NCBI GenBank assembly: GCA_000708835.1
Contig: DF237631.1
Span: 1 to 43,919, forward strand
Length of the DNA stretch: 43,919 nucleotides
Source of the DNA: Klebsormidium nitens
Taxonomy: Eukaryota; Streptophyta; Klebsormidiophyceae; Klebsormidiales; Klebsormidiaceae
Direction: 5' to 3'
Below the pieces are notes generated by a model. The model saw only the letters and a program-made list of their open reading frames with translations, had not been told where the DNA came from and searched no databases. This document shows, one piece after another, positions 23,359 through 34,269 of the stretch. Within the stretch, counting starts at the first letter, position 1. Each line of letters begins with the position of its first letter. The position numbers were made by a program, and so were the translations under genes.

Positions 23359-25228
23359 TTATCTTCTGCAAGAGCCACCACAGGAAAATTGTCACTTTCA
23401 TATCCAGGTTGCTGGGCGAGTCAAAAGCAGCAAATTCAAAGAGCAACAATTGGGCACTGAGCACGCCCAATTTCCCCCTTGAAAAAGCACAAGGGGGAAA
23501 TGCTGCAAACACTCAAGTCGAAAGATGAGAAGAGCACGCACCTTCCCCCGCGCTTGACAGGATCAAATGTGCTAACTCCCGCGATGCCGATGGCAATTGC
23601 AGCCAGGACCGCGGCTCCACCACCCACACTAAGCAAAAGGTTCTTCAACGACGGAGAGACGCCTGGGCCAGCGGCAAAAGCGACATCGGGGATGGCGCAC
23701 ATAGCCACGAGCGCCAAGGTGGCGGGGACTGCGAGCCGGTCGACGAGAGGGACCTCTTCCTTTGGCTGTTCAGCACTGCAGGTGTACAAGGACAGCGCTC
23801 AGAAGAAACTTGAGCCCTTTGTTCTGGACCCTCCTCAGCATGCTATATTTCAGTGTTCACAAGGTAGCTGCCAGAAAAGCTTCCGCTTGCCTGTTGGCAC
23901 AGCTTTACGAAACCCCCATTTTAACTGGAATATGAAACCCTCATCTTAAAAAGTGGCGTGTGAACCCTCATTTCAACAACTGGCGTGGGCATCCTCAGTT
24001 CAACACTGGCGTATGAACCCTCAGTTCAACAGCTGGCGTGTGAGAAAACTCTTCAGTAGTGAGGCACTAGATAAACTGTCCATACGGCTGGCTGCTCAAC
24101 GTCCACTGCGCCTCAAGTGCATTCCCCAGCAGGTAACAGACGCCCGTTTATGACCATTGTTGCCCGCTGATGGATGTAGAGAGGCCAGACTCAAGCTCAG
24201 AGACTGCCTTCAGAGGCCGTACCAATGCGTTCTCTCAACTGCCGACTAGACCCCTGACCGCGGCTCTTAAGTCTTGAATGTAACCAAAGCAGTCTCGATG
24301 TTCCTAGTCGGATGTTAAACCAGCATCCCCTAGGAGAGTTGCACACATGGCGTGCTGTCAGTTTCTGTGCTCAGAGAAACCACAGGTCAACTTCAGCAGC
24401 TCTCAATATCGGTTATTGAGTAGAAAAGTGGTTGCAAATGCTTGCCCAAGAAGTGCCAGCTCGTTGCCACATACCTCATTTGAATAGCCTTTCTGCAGAC
24501 ATGGACCGAAGATTTTGATGATGTTCCTGCATCAAGAGCATACCATGTCAATTTCTCAACCAGGTCAAACACCAAATGTCAAACACCAAATGGTTTGATC
24601 ATACACACATCAGCTTACAAATGCAGAACTGGGTGACATGTGTGACATAGTAAACAAGATAGGTTGTCCTGTCCCATGCTTCAAGGATACAATGCACCGG
24701 GGCAAAGGCAGAATCGCCTTGCATTGAGAAATCTGGCAAATGCATTCAGCAACAAAACCCTGCATTCAGGCGCGGCACCTGTGCAAATGCAGTGTTCTTT
24801 GCTGCAGCTCTGAAAGGAAGGTGCAGCAAATCCACCTCTGACAGGAATGTGCAGCAAATCCATCTGGCCCTTTTCCAAATATGCTGTGGAACTATGTATG
24901 CTTGGATGAGTTCGCATAACTGCAAATATAAGCATGGGTCCACAGGGTGTTGACAACGCCTCATCCAATCTCTCAACCGAAGAATGCAATCTGCCCAGCA
25001 CGGGGCCCTTTGACATGCTGCCTCCTTCATGTGACAACACCATCCATATTAAGAGGATCTTGGGACCTGCCACAACTCACCAGCCTTCCTCAAAGCTGCT
25101 CCAGCAATGCTCCTCCTGGCTGGGAGAGCACCGGCCACTACAGGCTGTGCATACCGGGTCGCAGCAGAGGCAGTGGGAACTGCCAATGCACCTGCCAGGG
25201 GAGTGGCAATGGTAGCGACAGACGCCAT
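23359..25228 (-). CDS. psbX: Photosystem II subunit PsbX, nuclear-encoded precursor
   Basis: PsbX is a one-span thylakoid protein of the photosystem II core, near cytochrome b559 and the plastoquinone exchange path. It is nuclear-encoded in green plants and algae. The exons are 25228-25081, 24526-24475, 23775-23542 and 23365-23359, giving 146 residues. Exon 1 is a typical Ala/Ser/Arg-rich chloroplast transit peptide (MASVATIATPLAGALAVPTA..). A second, thylakoid-targeting segment (VPATLALVAMCAIPDVAFAA) ends in an AxA-type cleavage site at about residue 102. The mature part, GPGVSPSLKNLLLSV..AVLAAIAIGIAGVSTFDPVKR, matches plant PsbX. Exon 2 (52 bp) was placed by phase and sits between strong splice sites. 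The last exon is only 7 bp (codon completion, AGA, TAA) and is the weakest part. A competing acceptor at 23503 would make a 38-bp intron and a foreign tail. Introns 1 and 2 are long for this locus. Confidence 0.88.
23905..24045. repeat. 26/27-bp minisatellite in PsbX intron 2
   Basis: About four degenerate units of 26-27 bp lie in tandem with a consensus close to TGTGAACCCTCAGTTCAACA plus RCTGGCG. The clearest units begin at about 23933, 23959, 23986 and 24012, with a partial unit on each side. The array lies inside PsbX intron 2. Confidence 0.85.
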
Positions 25229-25810
25229 TGGCACTGACTGGGGAAACCTGCAGGGTTCGTCGAGTCAAAGCTGTTGACCTGCAAGCTTTCGTCGCCCAAC
25301 AAACTCGCAGACAAGGACACAAAGCTCCTCAACAAGAATGCTGCCTGCGAACGCAGTCCTGGTGTTTCTCTTGGGGCAGAGGACCAGAGGTTCCACGTGA
25401 GGCTGCTGGGAGTCGGGTCGCTCCGTAGTGGATAAGATCTCCCGCGGTGAGATCTGGATTGGCCATCACGAGCTTTCTGACCAATCACAGCCACGCACGA
25501 CGAGATGCCTGGGCACATGTGGTTCACGAGAAATTCAGCAGGAGGAAGCCGTATAGCGCTGACGCACAAACAAAAGTACCCAAGTACCGTGTGTCAACCG
25601 TCCGATGAGATCTCCGTGTCAAGCGTCTCGGTTCAACAAAGCGTGGCCTAATTGAAAGACGCGCGAGTTCAATTTACAATGGGAGCCTTTCAAGATCTTT
25701 TCATGATTGCTGGAGCAGGACGTATTAGTGAGGAATGACATCTGAGGTGCTGTGGCCTTCACATACAACATTGAGTTGGCTTGGCCAACGATTGTCGTGT
25801 TATATGATAA

Positions 25811-25833
25811 TATTGTTATTGTTATTGTTATTG
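25811..25833. repeat. (TATTGT)n microsatellite
   Basis: TATTGT is repeated nearly four times without interruption in an otherwise unremarkable AT-rich stretch. Confidence 0.85.
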
Positions 25834-26543
25834 CGGCCTGCAGTGGGAGCCTGGAGCCTGCATGGGAGTCTAGGACGTTCGCCGTTCTGTGATTTCAGTG
25901 CCACGGCTAGTAGGGCCGGCTTCCAAATCTCTTGACAATGATGGCTATTACATAATAGTATGGTGGACGCAACGGGTACTTTCCGATTGACAACTAAGAA
26001 ATTCGTGCGTTGCTTCAATACACATGACAGCCGCCAAGCTCGTCCGAGCAGATTATCAAAGCCGCCCAGATTGAATCTTCATACCGGTACTCGGTGAAAC
26101 GCGCTCTGTCACTCCATATATTAAGCCCTTGCTTGGGGGTAATATGCATATCATAATCTATTACAAACTGCAGACACGCATAAGTAGCTGCAACATCTGA
26201 GTTTGGAAAACGTAGGACAATAATCCGAAGCTCCGGTTCATTCATTAGGGAAGAGCTCGAAACAAGTTGCATGCTAGCAAGTTAGCTTATGCGGTTTCAT
26301 TTCAGACCAGCTAGGGCAGATTGATTGAGACGCTGCCATCTCAACCATCAAGTTTCACAATGTTGCACGCGAGCTACCTAACCAATATCGGTTCACATAC
26401 TGCACCATGGTCTTCGACATGAGAGAGTTTTCATTGAGATGACGATAGAGCGTATGCCGCTGATCGGAATACATGACTACCTGACCACAAACGTACATGA
26501 TTCGACCTCTGCGCGGATTTCCGCGGATTTGAAACCAACCTAA

Positions 26544-26572
26544 AGATTTTCAAAGGCAACCTTTGAAAATCT
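26544..26572. repeat. Perfect 13-bp inverted repeat with 3-base loop
   Basis: AGATTTTCAAAGG is followed by CAA and then by CCTTTGAAAATCT, its exact reverse complement. It could be a cruciform or hairpin, or the heart of a small foldback element. There is no U-tract that would suggest a terminator, and it lies about 450 bp beyond the AGM1 stop codon. Confidence 0.85.
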
Positions 26573-27008
26573 AAGAAGAAAGGGGAAAGGCTTGCAATTT
26601 CAAAGCGCTTGAATGATTGTTCAAGAGAACAACTGACCAAGTGATAAGGTCTACATGAAAAAGGTCCGGACTAGTCATTAGCTTCAAGCCAGAATCGCCT
26701 TGTTCTAACTAGTAGCGATGTTGTCCTTCCATTCAAAATTTTGGCCATGCTGACAGGATTACTTGCTGCAAATAGGAAATCAACTGTAAACAGACAAAAG
26801 CCAGACACGATCAATGATGAGCTTGTGGAGGGGTAAGAGAAGCCACTGTGATTACGCGAAGGAAGAAGGTATCTCGCACAATTAAAGGCCCGGTAGTCCA
26901 TCATTTCTTGAGTGCCGATCAGCTGCGCTTGCCATGTGCATGACCGATGTGTGTTCTGCAGCCAGACCCAAAGGTCTCTGGTGACCCGAGCCGTCTCTTC
27001 TCAAGGCC

Positions 27009-30000
27009 TCAGGGTGACGTTCCCAGCCCTCCCGCCAGTCGATGCACGATGCGCGCCACCTCGTTCGCCAAGCTGGCCGCCTGCTCCCGCATCGCTGCCT
27101 CGGCGTACACTCGCACTACGTTCTCGGTGCCCGACGGCCGCACAAAGGCCCGCCCTTGCGACACTCCGGCTGCACGCGGGGGGATCCCCAGCCTGGCTCA
27201 GCCACGGCACAAAGGCGACGCCACAGAGATTCCACTCTCGCATGCCCTCCTCCAGGTGGCCTTGTCCGGACGTCAGCTTTGGGCAATGCCTTGAACTTCA
27301 ATATCAATCAATTTGAAGATGCCTCATTGACGGTGGAAGGCCAGGCGGCTTGCACGTGCCGTGCAACAGCCGTCCGTCCCTCTGGATAATATCAATGTTC
27401 AAGTTACGCAACGCATGTTTAGGACAATCAACTGCAAGACATTCCCAAACTTGAACCACGGGTTTCTCCGCCGTGTCCCCTTCCTGCCGCACCCCCTGCT
27501 GCCCCCACTAAGGGCAGTCCGACCCCGCCCGTCGAAGAACGACACTTGAGCATGGCCGCGGGGAGCCGGCAAGGGCTGCGGCCCAGATGCACACATCGCA
27601 GAACAGGGCCGCCCACTCACCCACGCACGCGTCGATCGCGTCCTGCAGGCCAGCCGGGGTCACTGCGCGCGTCTCCGCGTGTGAGGTGGTAATGACGGAG
27701 CGATCGTGAACCGTCACCTGATAAGAGACGGGGCGAATCAGTCTGCTGCTCTGCCAGTCAGAAGTACCCCAAAAAGAGCGCCCTCAGCGCAACGTGAGCC
27801 TCTCCTTACCGGAGGGGAACCCTGGCGCACACGACCGGCCAGGAATACGGCGGCACCCGAGCCGAAGAAGGTCCACGCGTGCTGGCGCATGGGCGGAGGG
27901 GGGTGGCGGGGGCCACGCACCTTGAGCTGGCGGCTGGGCAGGTCGGTGTAGAGCGCGTCCCAGTCCGCGGTGCTCCACCGCCGTGACGCCAGCACCGCCT
28001 CCACCAACAGCAGCCCGCTCAGCGCGTCGCCCACCGCCTGGTTCACAGTGCCAGCCAGTGCCAGCAAACGTCGCACCGCCGTGTGGCGCTCAGGGGCCCC
28101 TTCCAGCTTGGACTGCGCGCAAGAGAACGGGCAGGTGGGGACGGAACATCAGCGCTATCTGAGTCGAGCAAAAGCGCTGAGGCCGACAGGCTGGGCCAGG
28201 AGGGCGACCGCGATTGACCAGAAGGGCATACTGTGCGGGTATCTCGACAGGCAAAGGCTGCGGCAGGACGGCCGAAAAGAGGGGTCAGCAGAGACAGCTT
28301 GTGCTGCCTGGGGCCCCAGGGGTGGCCGCGCCACGCCGCCCCGGCGGGGCCCTGACCTGCTGGTGCAGCCACTCCAGGAGGGCGGCGCTGAGGAGCACGG
28401 TGCCATGCCCGTTGGCCTCGAAGTAGATGCCCACGTCGAACTGCACTGCCACCTCGTGCAAGTACTTGACGCCCGTCGCCGTGCGTGCCACCTGCAGCCA
28501 CGCACACCGCCCCGTCAGGCTGGCCGTGCGGGCTACCCTGCTGCTGCGGGCTCATGCCTAGTGTCAAGGCGCAGCCTTGCTGGTCTTCACAGGCTTCGAC
28601 GGGGGCCTTGCTACGCTGTGCCGCACCTCGAGCTGCAGCCCGTTGCGGAGGTAATCCGTGGCCGCCCCGTTTGCGTACGCGGTCTGCACCACGCCCACAC
28701 GCCAGCGCCGCCCCTCGTCTCCCAATGCCTGCAGCTGCTCGTTCACAAACCCCGCTGCCAGCACGGCGATCTTGTCTCCGTCCAGCAGCTTGAAGCCCCC
28801 CTCCTCGTCGCAGTGGTAGAACACCACCCGGTCCGCATCGCCGTCCAGGCTGGCCCCCCGCCCCGCGCGCAACTCGTCCAGAGTCACCCCCGCAGGTGGC
28901 GCCTGCTCCTTCTGCACGAAGTCGGCCCCGCAGCCCGCGTTGAGGCGGCCCTCCCCCGGCTGCCCGCTGTTGCGCACGCGGAAGGCCAGCCCCGTGTCAG
29001 CCAGCAGCGCCCCCAGCCGCTCCACTTTGGCTGCACCCACGCCGTTGGCGCCGTCCACCAGGAGGGGGGCCAAAGGGGGCCGGCCAGCGCCTGCCAACAG
29101 GAGGAGCTCCCTGCATCAGAAGCAGGGGGAGGAGTGGGGCTCGCTCCGCAGGACTGCACGAGTTCGGATAGCCAAGCCCCAGCCCAAAGGCGATACAGGC
29201 GGGAGGGCCACAGGAGGGGGCCCTGTAGCGACTGCACAGGGCCCGTGGTTACCTAGGCCGCAAGAAGCCCAGCCCACTTGCCGCGCCTGCCCAGCAGATC
29301 TGCCCTGCCAAGCATCCTCGGGATAATGCCCCCCCGCTCTCAACCGCCTGGCGCAGGCTCAGGCAGTGGGCACAGGCAAGTCTGGGCGGCAATACCTGAA
29401 GCCCGCAGCCAAAGTGCGGAAGTAGTCCTGCTCCGTTGCGGCCTCCGCGCGGTTGGTGGCGCGCACCATCCAGTGCAGCTGCGGCGTCGTCAGCACTCCG
29501 CGGTCCTCTACCGTTGCACCCACTGCAGCGATGCCCTGCACCGCATGCGCACCGTCAGCAGGGGGCTGCCGAGCCAGGCCTAGGCACTCAGCTAGGGACG
29601 GGTGGACATTCGGCCAGCTAGGAAGGGCCAGCAGTGTGTATTGCCAGGGCACACCCCGCGGCAGCCGCTCCCTCCATTCGGGGCCCAGGGACCCTGACGC
29701 CCAGCCGCCACAGTGGAGGTAGGGCAGCCCTCACCTGTGTGGCAGCGTGCGCCAGCGCGGGGCCGCTGGGCCGCGTGTCGCGAGCCAGGAGGACAGTGCC
29801 GGAGGGGGCCTGCGCAGGGATGCCCTCCCGCACAGCCAGCTGCTGCACCGCCTGAAGGGGGGGGGAAGCGCTCGTCAACATCAGTGGGGGGCCGCAGACC
29901 GGCAGCAGACTGGCGCAGCGGGTGTCATTCACGGGCAGGGCAGACAACGTTAGCGGCGCCCTAAGCTCGATATGCTAAAGTTCTCCAAGTTGGACATGGT

Positions 30001-30732
30001 GGCTGACCTCGGCAAGAGCTTCTGAGGTGGGGGCGTTGGCGAGCGCGGTGGCGGCCGCCTCCCAGTCCCGCAGCAGCATGCCGCCATTAGGATCTGCTAC
30101 CTGGACGTAGGAGGGGGCCGCACATCAGGGGACAGCAGTGCAAGGAGGGCACGGCGAGTCAGCGCGCCAGCAGGGGCAGAGGGACACGGTGATGCCAAGT
30201 CAGAAGGGCTGATCAGCTCAATGGGGCAGATCGTCACACTTGGCAGCTCAGGGTGGTTGCCAAACAAGCCTCATAGGCACACACCGCCATTGCTCAGAGA
30301 TGTGTGTGCCAGCTGATTGGGTGGCACCCTGCAGTACCTTGATTCCGTTGTCTCCCTCCGGGTTGTGGCTGGCCGTGATGACGAGGCCTGTGACTGCGCC
30401 CGTCTGCCGTGAGCGCAGCGCCGCCAGCACCCCGGTGCGGAACACGGTGGAGGGCAGGGTGGACGCCTCCGCGCGGAAGCCAGCAGTGCCGTAGTCAATG
30501 GCCAAGCCTGGGGAGAGGGGGGCAAGACGATGTAAGGGGACTGGGCGCGGCGCTCAAAAACCGCACACAATGGTGATGCTTCCAAGACGCGTAGAAACAC
30601 CCCAACTGGTGTGCCCAGCCCCATTGCTGCTCAGAGCTGTGCGACTCAGTGGTGGCAAGCAACTAGGCGGAACGTCTCACCAGGCGGTATGGGGTACAAA
30701 TTTGCCGCCTGTTCCAGGGAAGCCATCACCAT
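27009..30732 (-). CDS. AGM1: Phosphoacetylglucosamine mutase
   Basis: This enzyme (AGM1/PGM3; DRT101 in Arabidopsis) converts GlcNAc-6-phosphate to GlcNAc-1-phosphate in the UDP-GlcNAc pathway that feeds N-glycosylation and GPI anchors. The exons are 30732-30681, 30507-30338, 30100-30008, 29851-29735, 29535-29396, 29110-28627, 28491-28357, 28112-27921, 27717-27621 and 27169-27009, giving 546 residues (human 542). The active-site loop [11 protein letters not shown] has its phosphoserine at about residue 64, the same number as in the human enzyme. The metal loop DGDADR is at about 280-285, the sugar-binding loop EANGHGT at about 377-383, and the phosphate-binding loop RPSGTE at about 504-509. 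YGTAGFR and [14 protein letters not shown] are also present. All catalytic residues that can be judged are intact. Two in-frame ATGs lie at the start (MVM); the upstream one was chosen. Intron 9 (451 bp) is longer and more AT-rich than the others. The gene is divergent from the RETICULATA-related gene. Confidence 0.95.
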
Positions 30733-31491
30733 CCTTGCTGATAACTTGGTGGTGCGCTGGCTGGAGGTACAACTGAATGCGAGCCTCTTCAAGGGGAACT
30801 TTAATTGTGAAAGGGGGCAGGCACGCAATGGCTCAGCATACACAGCGGCGCGCATTGGACAGGCCTAAAGTGTAAACTTCTGCCCAGTTTTTGGATGATA
30901 CGCATCCTGCAGCGTCATCAGCCCCAGATCAAGCACAGCTGCACACGGAACAAAGAAGCCTTGGACTTGAAAGAAGCGAATCCTAGCCGCCAAGACAGGA
31001 ATTGCAAGCAATGTGAAACTTGAAGTTGAAGAAGTTCAAAGCCATCGGGCAAAGTGAATTTCTGTATAATATCGTTAACGGCTGCTAAACCCGCACGTGG
31101 ATCATGAAATGCAGTCTTCATTGAAAGTATTCTCTAAACCCTTGCCTTGGGTAGTCGAGTTACCCGCACGAAGCTGGAGAAGAAGGTACTGGTTCAGGAT
31201 ATTTGAATCAGGGCGCACACAAATCCCCATGCACGGAGTTGTCAAGTTTCCTTGCAGGGGCGCTATTAGTATTAGGCCGAGGCAAGCTTTGCCGGGCGCA
31301 GGGGTAGTGCAACACCTTGATCCATTGTTGGTCCGGTGGTAGGTCAGATTGAGATGCACCCAGCCGGCCCAGGATTTAGACACCTAAAAGTAGGTTAGAC
31401 TCGCAGAGAGGCGCTCATTGATGGTTGAGTGGTAACAAAGTAAAGAACACCTCTTGCCGTGTTTTCCAGAGTTGGCCCTTTCCCACTTGCC
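30733..31491. promoter_or_regulatory. Head-to-head intergenic region, AGM1 / RETICULATA-related
   Basis: A 760-bp space separates divergent starts at 30732 (minus) and 31492 (plus). Open frames here (31121-30918, 31383-31102) show no similarity and no supporting splice sites. An acceptor-like TTTTCCAG ending near 31470 hints that the plus-strand gene has an upstream exon somewhere in this interval. Confidence 0.5.
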
Positions 31492-34269
31492 ATGTTGGGT
31501 GCACCGACCCGGGTCCTGGAGGTAGTCAAGAAGCAGACAGGTAAAGCGGCCACCAGCGCCTTTCTCTCGTCATTGTGGCGTTGGTTTGTATGCTGCTTGC
31601 GCTCTTTGTTAGGAAGATGCAATCAAACAAGGGAGATCTGGCAGTGGCCGCTTTGTTTCAGCTCGCAGCTACCACATTGGGCTGCACAGCTGCAATTAGA
31701 TGTTTGTTTGTTGCCCATGCGGACAGGTGGCTTGCTGTGGAAGGTGCAGCGCATGACCAAGACGCGGCGCGCCAACGCCAAGGCCCGCCACGCCCGCACG
31801 CACCAGGTCGAGGACATCCTGAGGGCCTGCGCCCAGGAGCCGCAGCCAGACACCACCCCCGCCCCACCAGCAGGCACTGCAGAAGTGTCCGCCGGTACGA
31901 AATCGGAGTAGGCGGCAGCGCTCTGCTTCCCAGCTCTCCCTATGGCTCAGTGCGTTGCTGCCACCGCTGGCGCCCGCACGCTGGGCGGTTGCCACTTGCG
32001 GGAAGTAGACGTAGAGGCCTCCTGGAGAGTGTCTGCGGGCTTGCGGGCCGCAGCCTTGCCGTGTGCTCGTCTTGGCAGCCAGCCCGGCTCAGGAGCAACG
32101 GTGTGCGCAGAGGCAAGGTCGCTGCTTGGGGCGCCATTGTCAGCAGGTGCAGAGGTTGGAGGGACACGATGGAGGGGTGGTCGCAACGCCACAGTCAGCG
32201 CGGCTAGCAGCAGCCCTGGCCTGGCGGGGAGCGGAGGGGGAGGAGACCGGGGGCCAGGGAGGGGGCGGGGATACGGCGGTGGTGGGGATGGCAACAAGGA
32301 TGAGGATGACAGCAGCGCTGATGTCAGGATTGGGCAGCAGAGCGGGGTGGTGCATCAGCTGCGGCGCGGGCTGCAGGAGCGGCTCGAGGTGGACCCCGAC
32401 TTTGTGTTCAAGCTGGGCGTGGAGTGCATGAACGACGCGGGGATCATCCTGGCGGTGAGGCCCCACCCAGTTGGAGCACCACCAGGCGGCTTTGGGATCA
32501 GTCAGCCGCCTTGTAGGTGTGCGCTGTGCTGCCAGATCTCCAGTACTGACAAGTGACCAATCGGATCGTCTCTTCTGCCAGGTGAACTACCTTCAACGGG
32601 GCAAGCGATTCTTCAGCGAGCTGGAGTTTGTCATCTGGTAAGCGATGCGGGACCCGCCACGAGGCTTGGGTGCTCCTGTCCTGCACGTGCGGCGGTGCTG
32701 TCTGAGCCAGTTTGCGCTCGCGCCCGCCCACCTGGTGCCTCTGCCAGCTGCTCGCGCCTGACTAGGGCCCGAGCCCTCTCTGCCCTGCTGCACCTCTAGT
32801 CAACCCCTTGCCCTGTGCCCCACCGCGGCTGACGTGTTGTTGCGGCCGTGCGCAGCCAGCTGGCGTGCAGCTTGCTGTGCGACATGACGCTGGTGTACCT
32901 GCTGGCGCCCCTCCCCGTCGCCTCTGCTGCCACGCTGGCCGCCTCGTCCGCCATCGCCCGCCTCCCGCAGCACATGTTCCAGAGGGGGCCCTTCACCCTC
33001 GCGCAGAGGGCCGGGTGAGGGCCCACGCGCACTCTCTGCAAGCCCCATCATCCGATGTCCGCCTGCAGGGCCTCCCTTGCTCAGGCCGCTGCCGTCCTGG
33101 CCATCCCTGCTTCTGACGTGGCGTGTGTGCTTTGCGTGCGTGCAGGTGTTACGTGTACAAGGGCGTGCTGTACGGCCTCATTGGCTGCGTCAACGGGGGA
33201 GCTGGCACGGCCCTGGTGCACGCCCTCACGGCCGCGCGCGAACAGGTGACGGCCTGCCCCTTACTCTCCTGCCGCCAGCCCCGGCTGCTGCCCTGCGCGG
33301 CGCGGCCTCTCTGCCTGCCTGGAGCGGTTGCGCGCCATGGCTCTCCGTCCTGCAAGGGCTGACGCTGTGCTATATCCTGGGGTGCAGGTGGACCCTGCGT
33401 ATGTCCCCCCCGCGACCACGAACCCCATCGGCAAGTCCATGCTGCTCTGGACGGCCTACCTCGGACTGTCTTCCAACACGCGGTGAGCTCCCCGCCCCAG
33501 GCTGTCTGTGAATGCCGCAGATCGTCACCAGGAGCTGCGCGACAGTCAACCGCTTCTGTCAGCGGAGTGTAAGAGATTGGACTGGCTGGGACTTAGGTCG
33601 GATCTGGGTTGCCACTGTTTACCCTTTGACGCAAAAGATGGACGTCAATATTTGTTGTTGCCGAAGGGTTTGGCCCTGTTTGACCCAAACCCTTCGCAAA
33701 ACCGTCTTCAGACGCGATGGAGCTGCCCATGCCTGACGTTGCAGACTGGGGTCGTTATGTGAAGATCGGACGGCTCCGACACGATTTTGGCCCTTGTGAA
33801 TTTCTGCGATTTGCCTTCTGTCCTGCTGTACTGCCTCACATGCCCCGTCGCCGCGTGCCCCTCTCACCTCCCACTTGCGCTTGCGTGGCAGGTACCAGCT
33901 CGTGAACGGGCTGGAGCAGGTCTTGTACGGCGTCTTCTCGCAGCACCTTGGCGTGGCGCGCGCCGCCACCATAGCCATGCGCCTTGGGAACAACTTCCTG
34001 GGATCAGTGAGCCCCCCCATCTATGTACATGCATCTGGCTCAGATTGACACATATTTCCGTACTTGGAGTGCACACAAACCTCCATGCATTGCCCGGGGT
34101 TTCAAATGCCTCCATGGTGCAGGCCGAACGGGGTGCCTGGCTGGGGCGCTGCTGGCTGTGACGTGTTGTGTTCCGGCGTGTGCAGCTCAACTACGTGTGG
34201 CTCGCCCAGGCGACTCAGCTGGCCGTGCCCCGCCTGCCCCGTCGGAAGCTGGCTGCACCCGTAGCTTGA
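31492..34269 (+). CDS. RETICULATA-related (DUF3411) plastid-envelope-type membrane protein
   Basis: RETICULATA-related proteins are chloroplast-envelope membrane proteins that affect leaf and plastid development; their biochemical activity is unknown. The exons are 31492-31540, 31727-31894, 32147-32454, 32582-32637, 32856-33014, 33146-33245, 33388-33482, 33892-34006 and 34186-34269, giving 377 residues. A Gly-rich acidic segment (GGGGDRGPGRGRGYGGGGDG) precedes the conserved domain, as in plant members. The domain runs from VDPDFVFKLGVECMNDAG (about 154) through QLACSLLCDMTLVYLLAPLP, CYVYKGVLYGLIGCVNGGAG, LLWTAYLGLSSNTRYQLVNG, EQVLYGV and RLGNNFLGS to LNYVWLAQATQL. These match the family blocks DPRF.FK, YKGVLYG, GLSSN.RYQ..NG and R..NN. 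The N-terminus before residue 70 is basic, unlike a normal transit peptide, so a 5' exon may be missing. The start of exon 3 is a phase-based choice. Intron 7 holds AT-rich inserted-looking DNA. Confidence 0.85.
33662..33696. repeat. Perfect 12-bp hairpin inside intron 7 of the RETICULATA-related gene
   Basis: CGAAGGGTTTGG is followed by an 11-base loop and then by CCAAACCCTTCG, the exact reverse complement. It lies in a 409-bp intron that is AT-richer than its neighbours and that also carries a CCGTCCGAT word (reverse) at 33765-33773. It may be part of a small inserted element. Confidence 0.85.

Larger units (their letters stand above)
25229..27008. promoter_or_regulatory. PsbX upstream region and AGM1 3' flank
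   Basis: The PsbX promoter should lie just above 25228. A CCGTCCGAT word occurs at 25598-25606, about 370 bp upstream of the start codon. Further along are a (TTATTG)n-like microsatellite at about 25811-25833 and a perfect hairpin at 26544-26572 (both listed separately). The part nearest 27008 should be the AGM1 3' untranslated region. I saw no gene-like exon series between 25700 and 27000. Confidence 0.5.

Noticed and set aside
23436-23502. Alternative last exon for PsbX
   Set aside because: The phase fits, but the intron would be only 38 bp and it would add a tail (SISPLCFFKGEIGRAQ..) that no PsbX carries.
27970-29256. 428-codon plus-strand open frame
   Set aside because: It is antisense to AGM1 exons 6-8, whose sense product carries all the catalytic loops. 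The antisense product is Arg/Pro/Gln-rich and matches nothing.
33662-33696. Telomere-like repeat (AAGGGTTTGG / CCAAACCCTT)
   Set aside because: There is only one copy per arm in an inverted repeat, and no tandem TTTAGGG-type array, so it is a hairpin and not an interstitial telomere.
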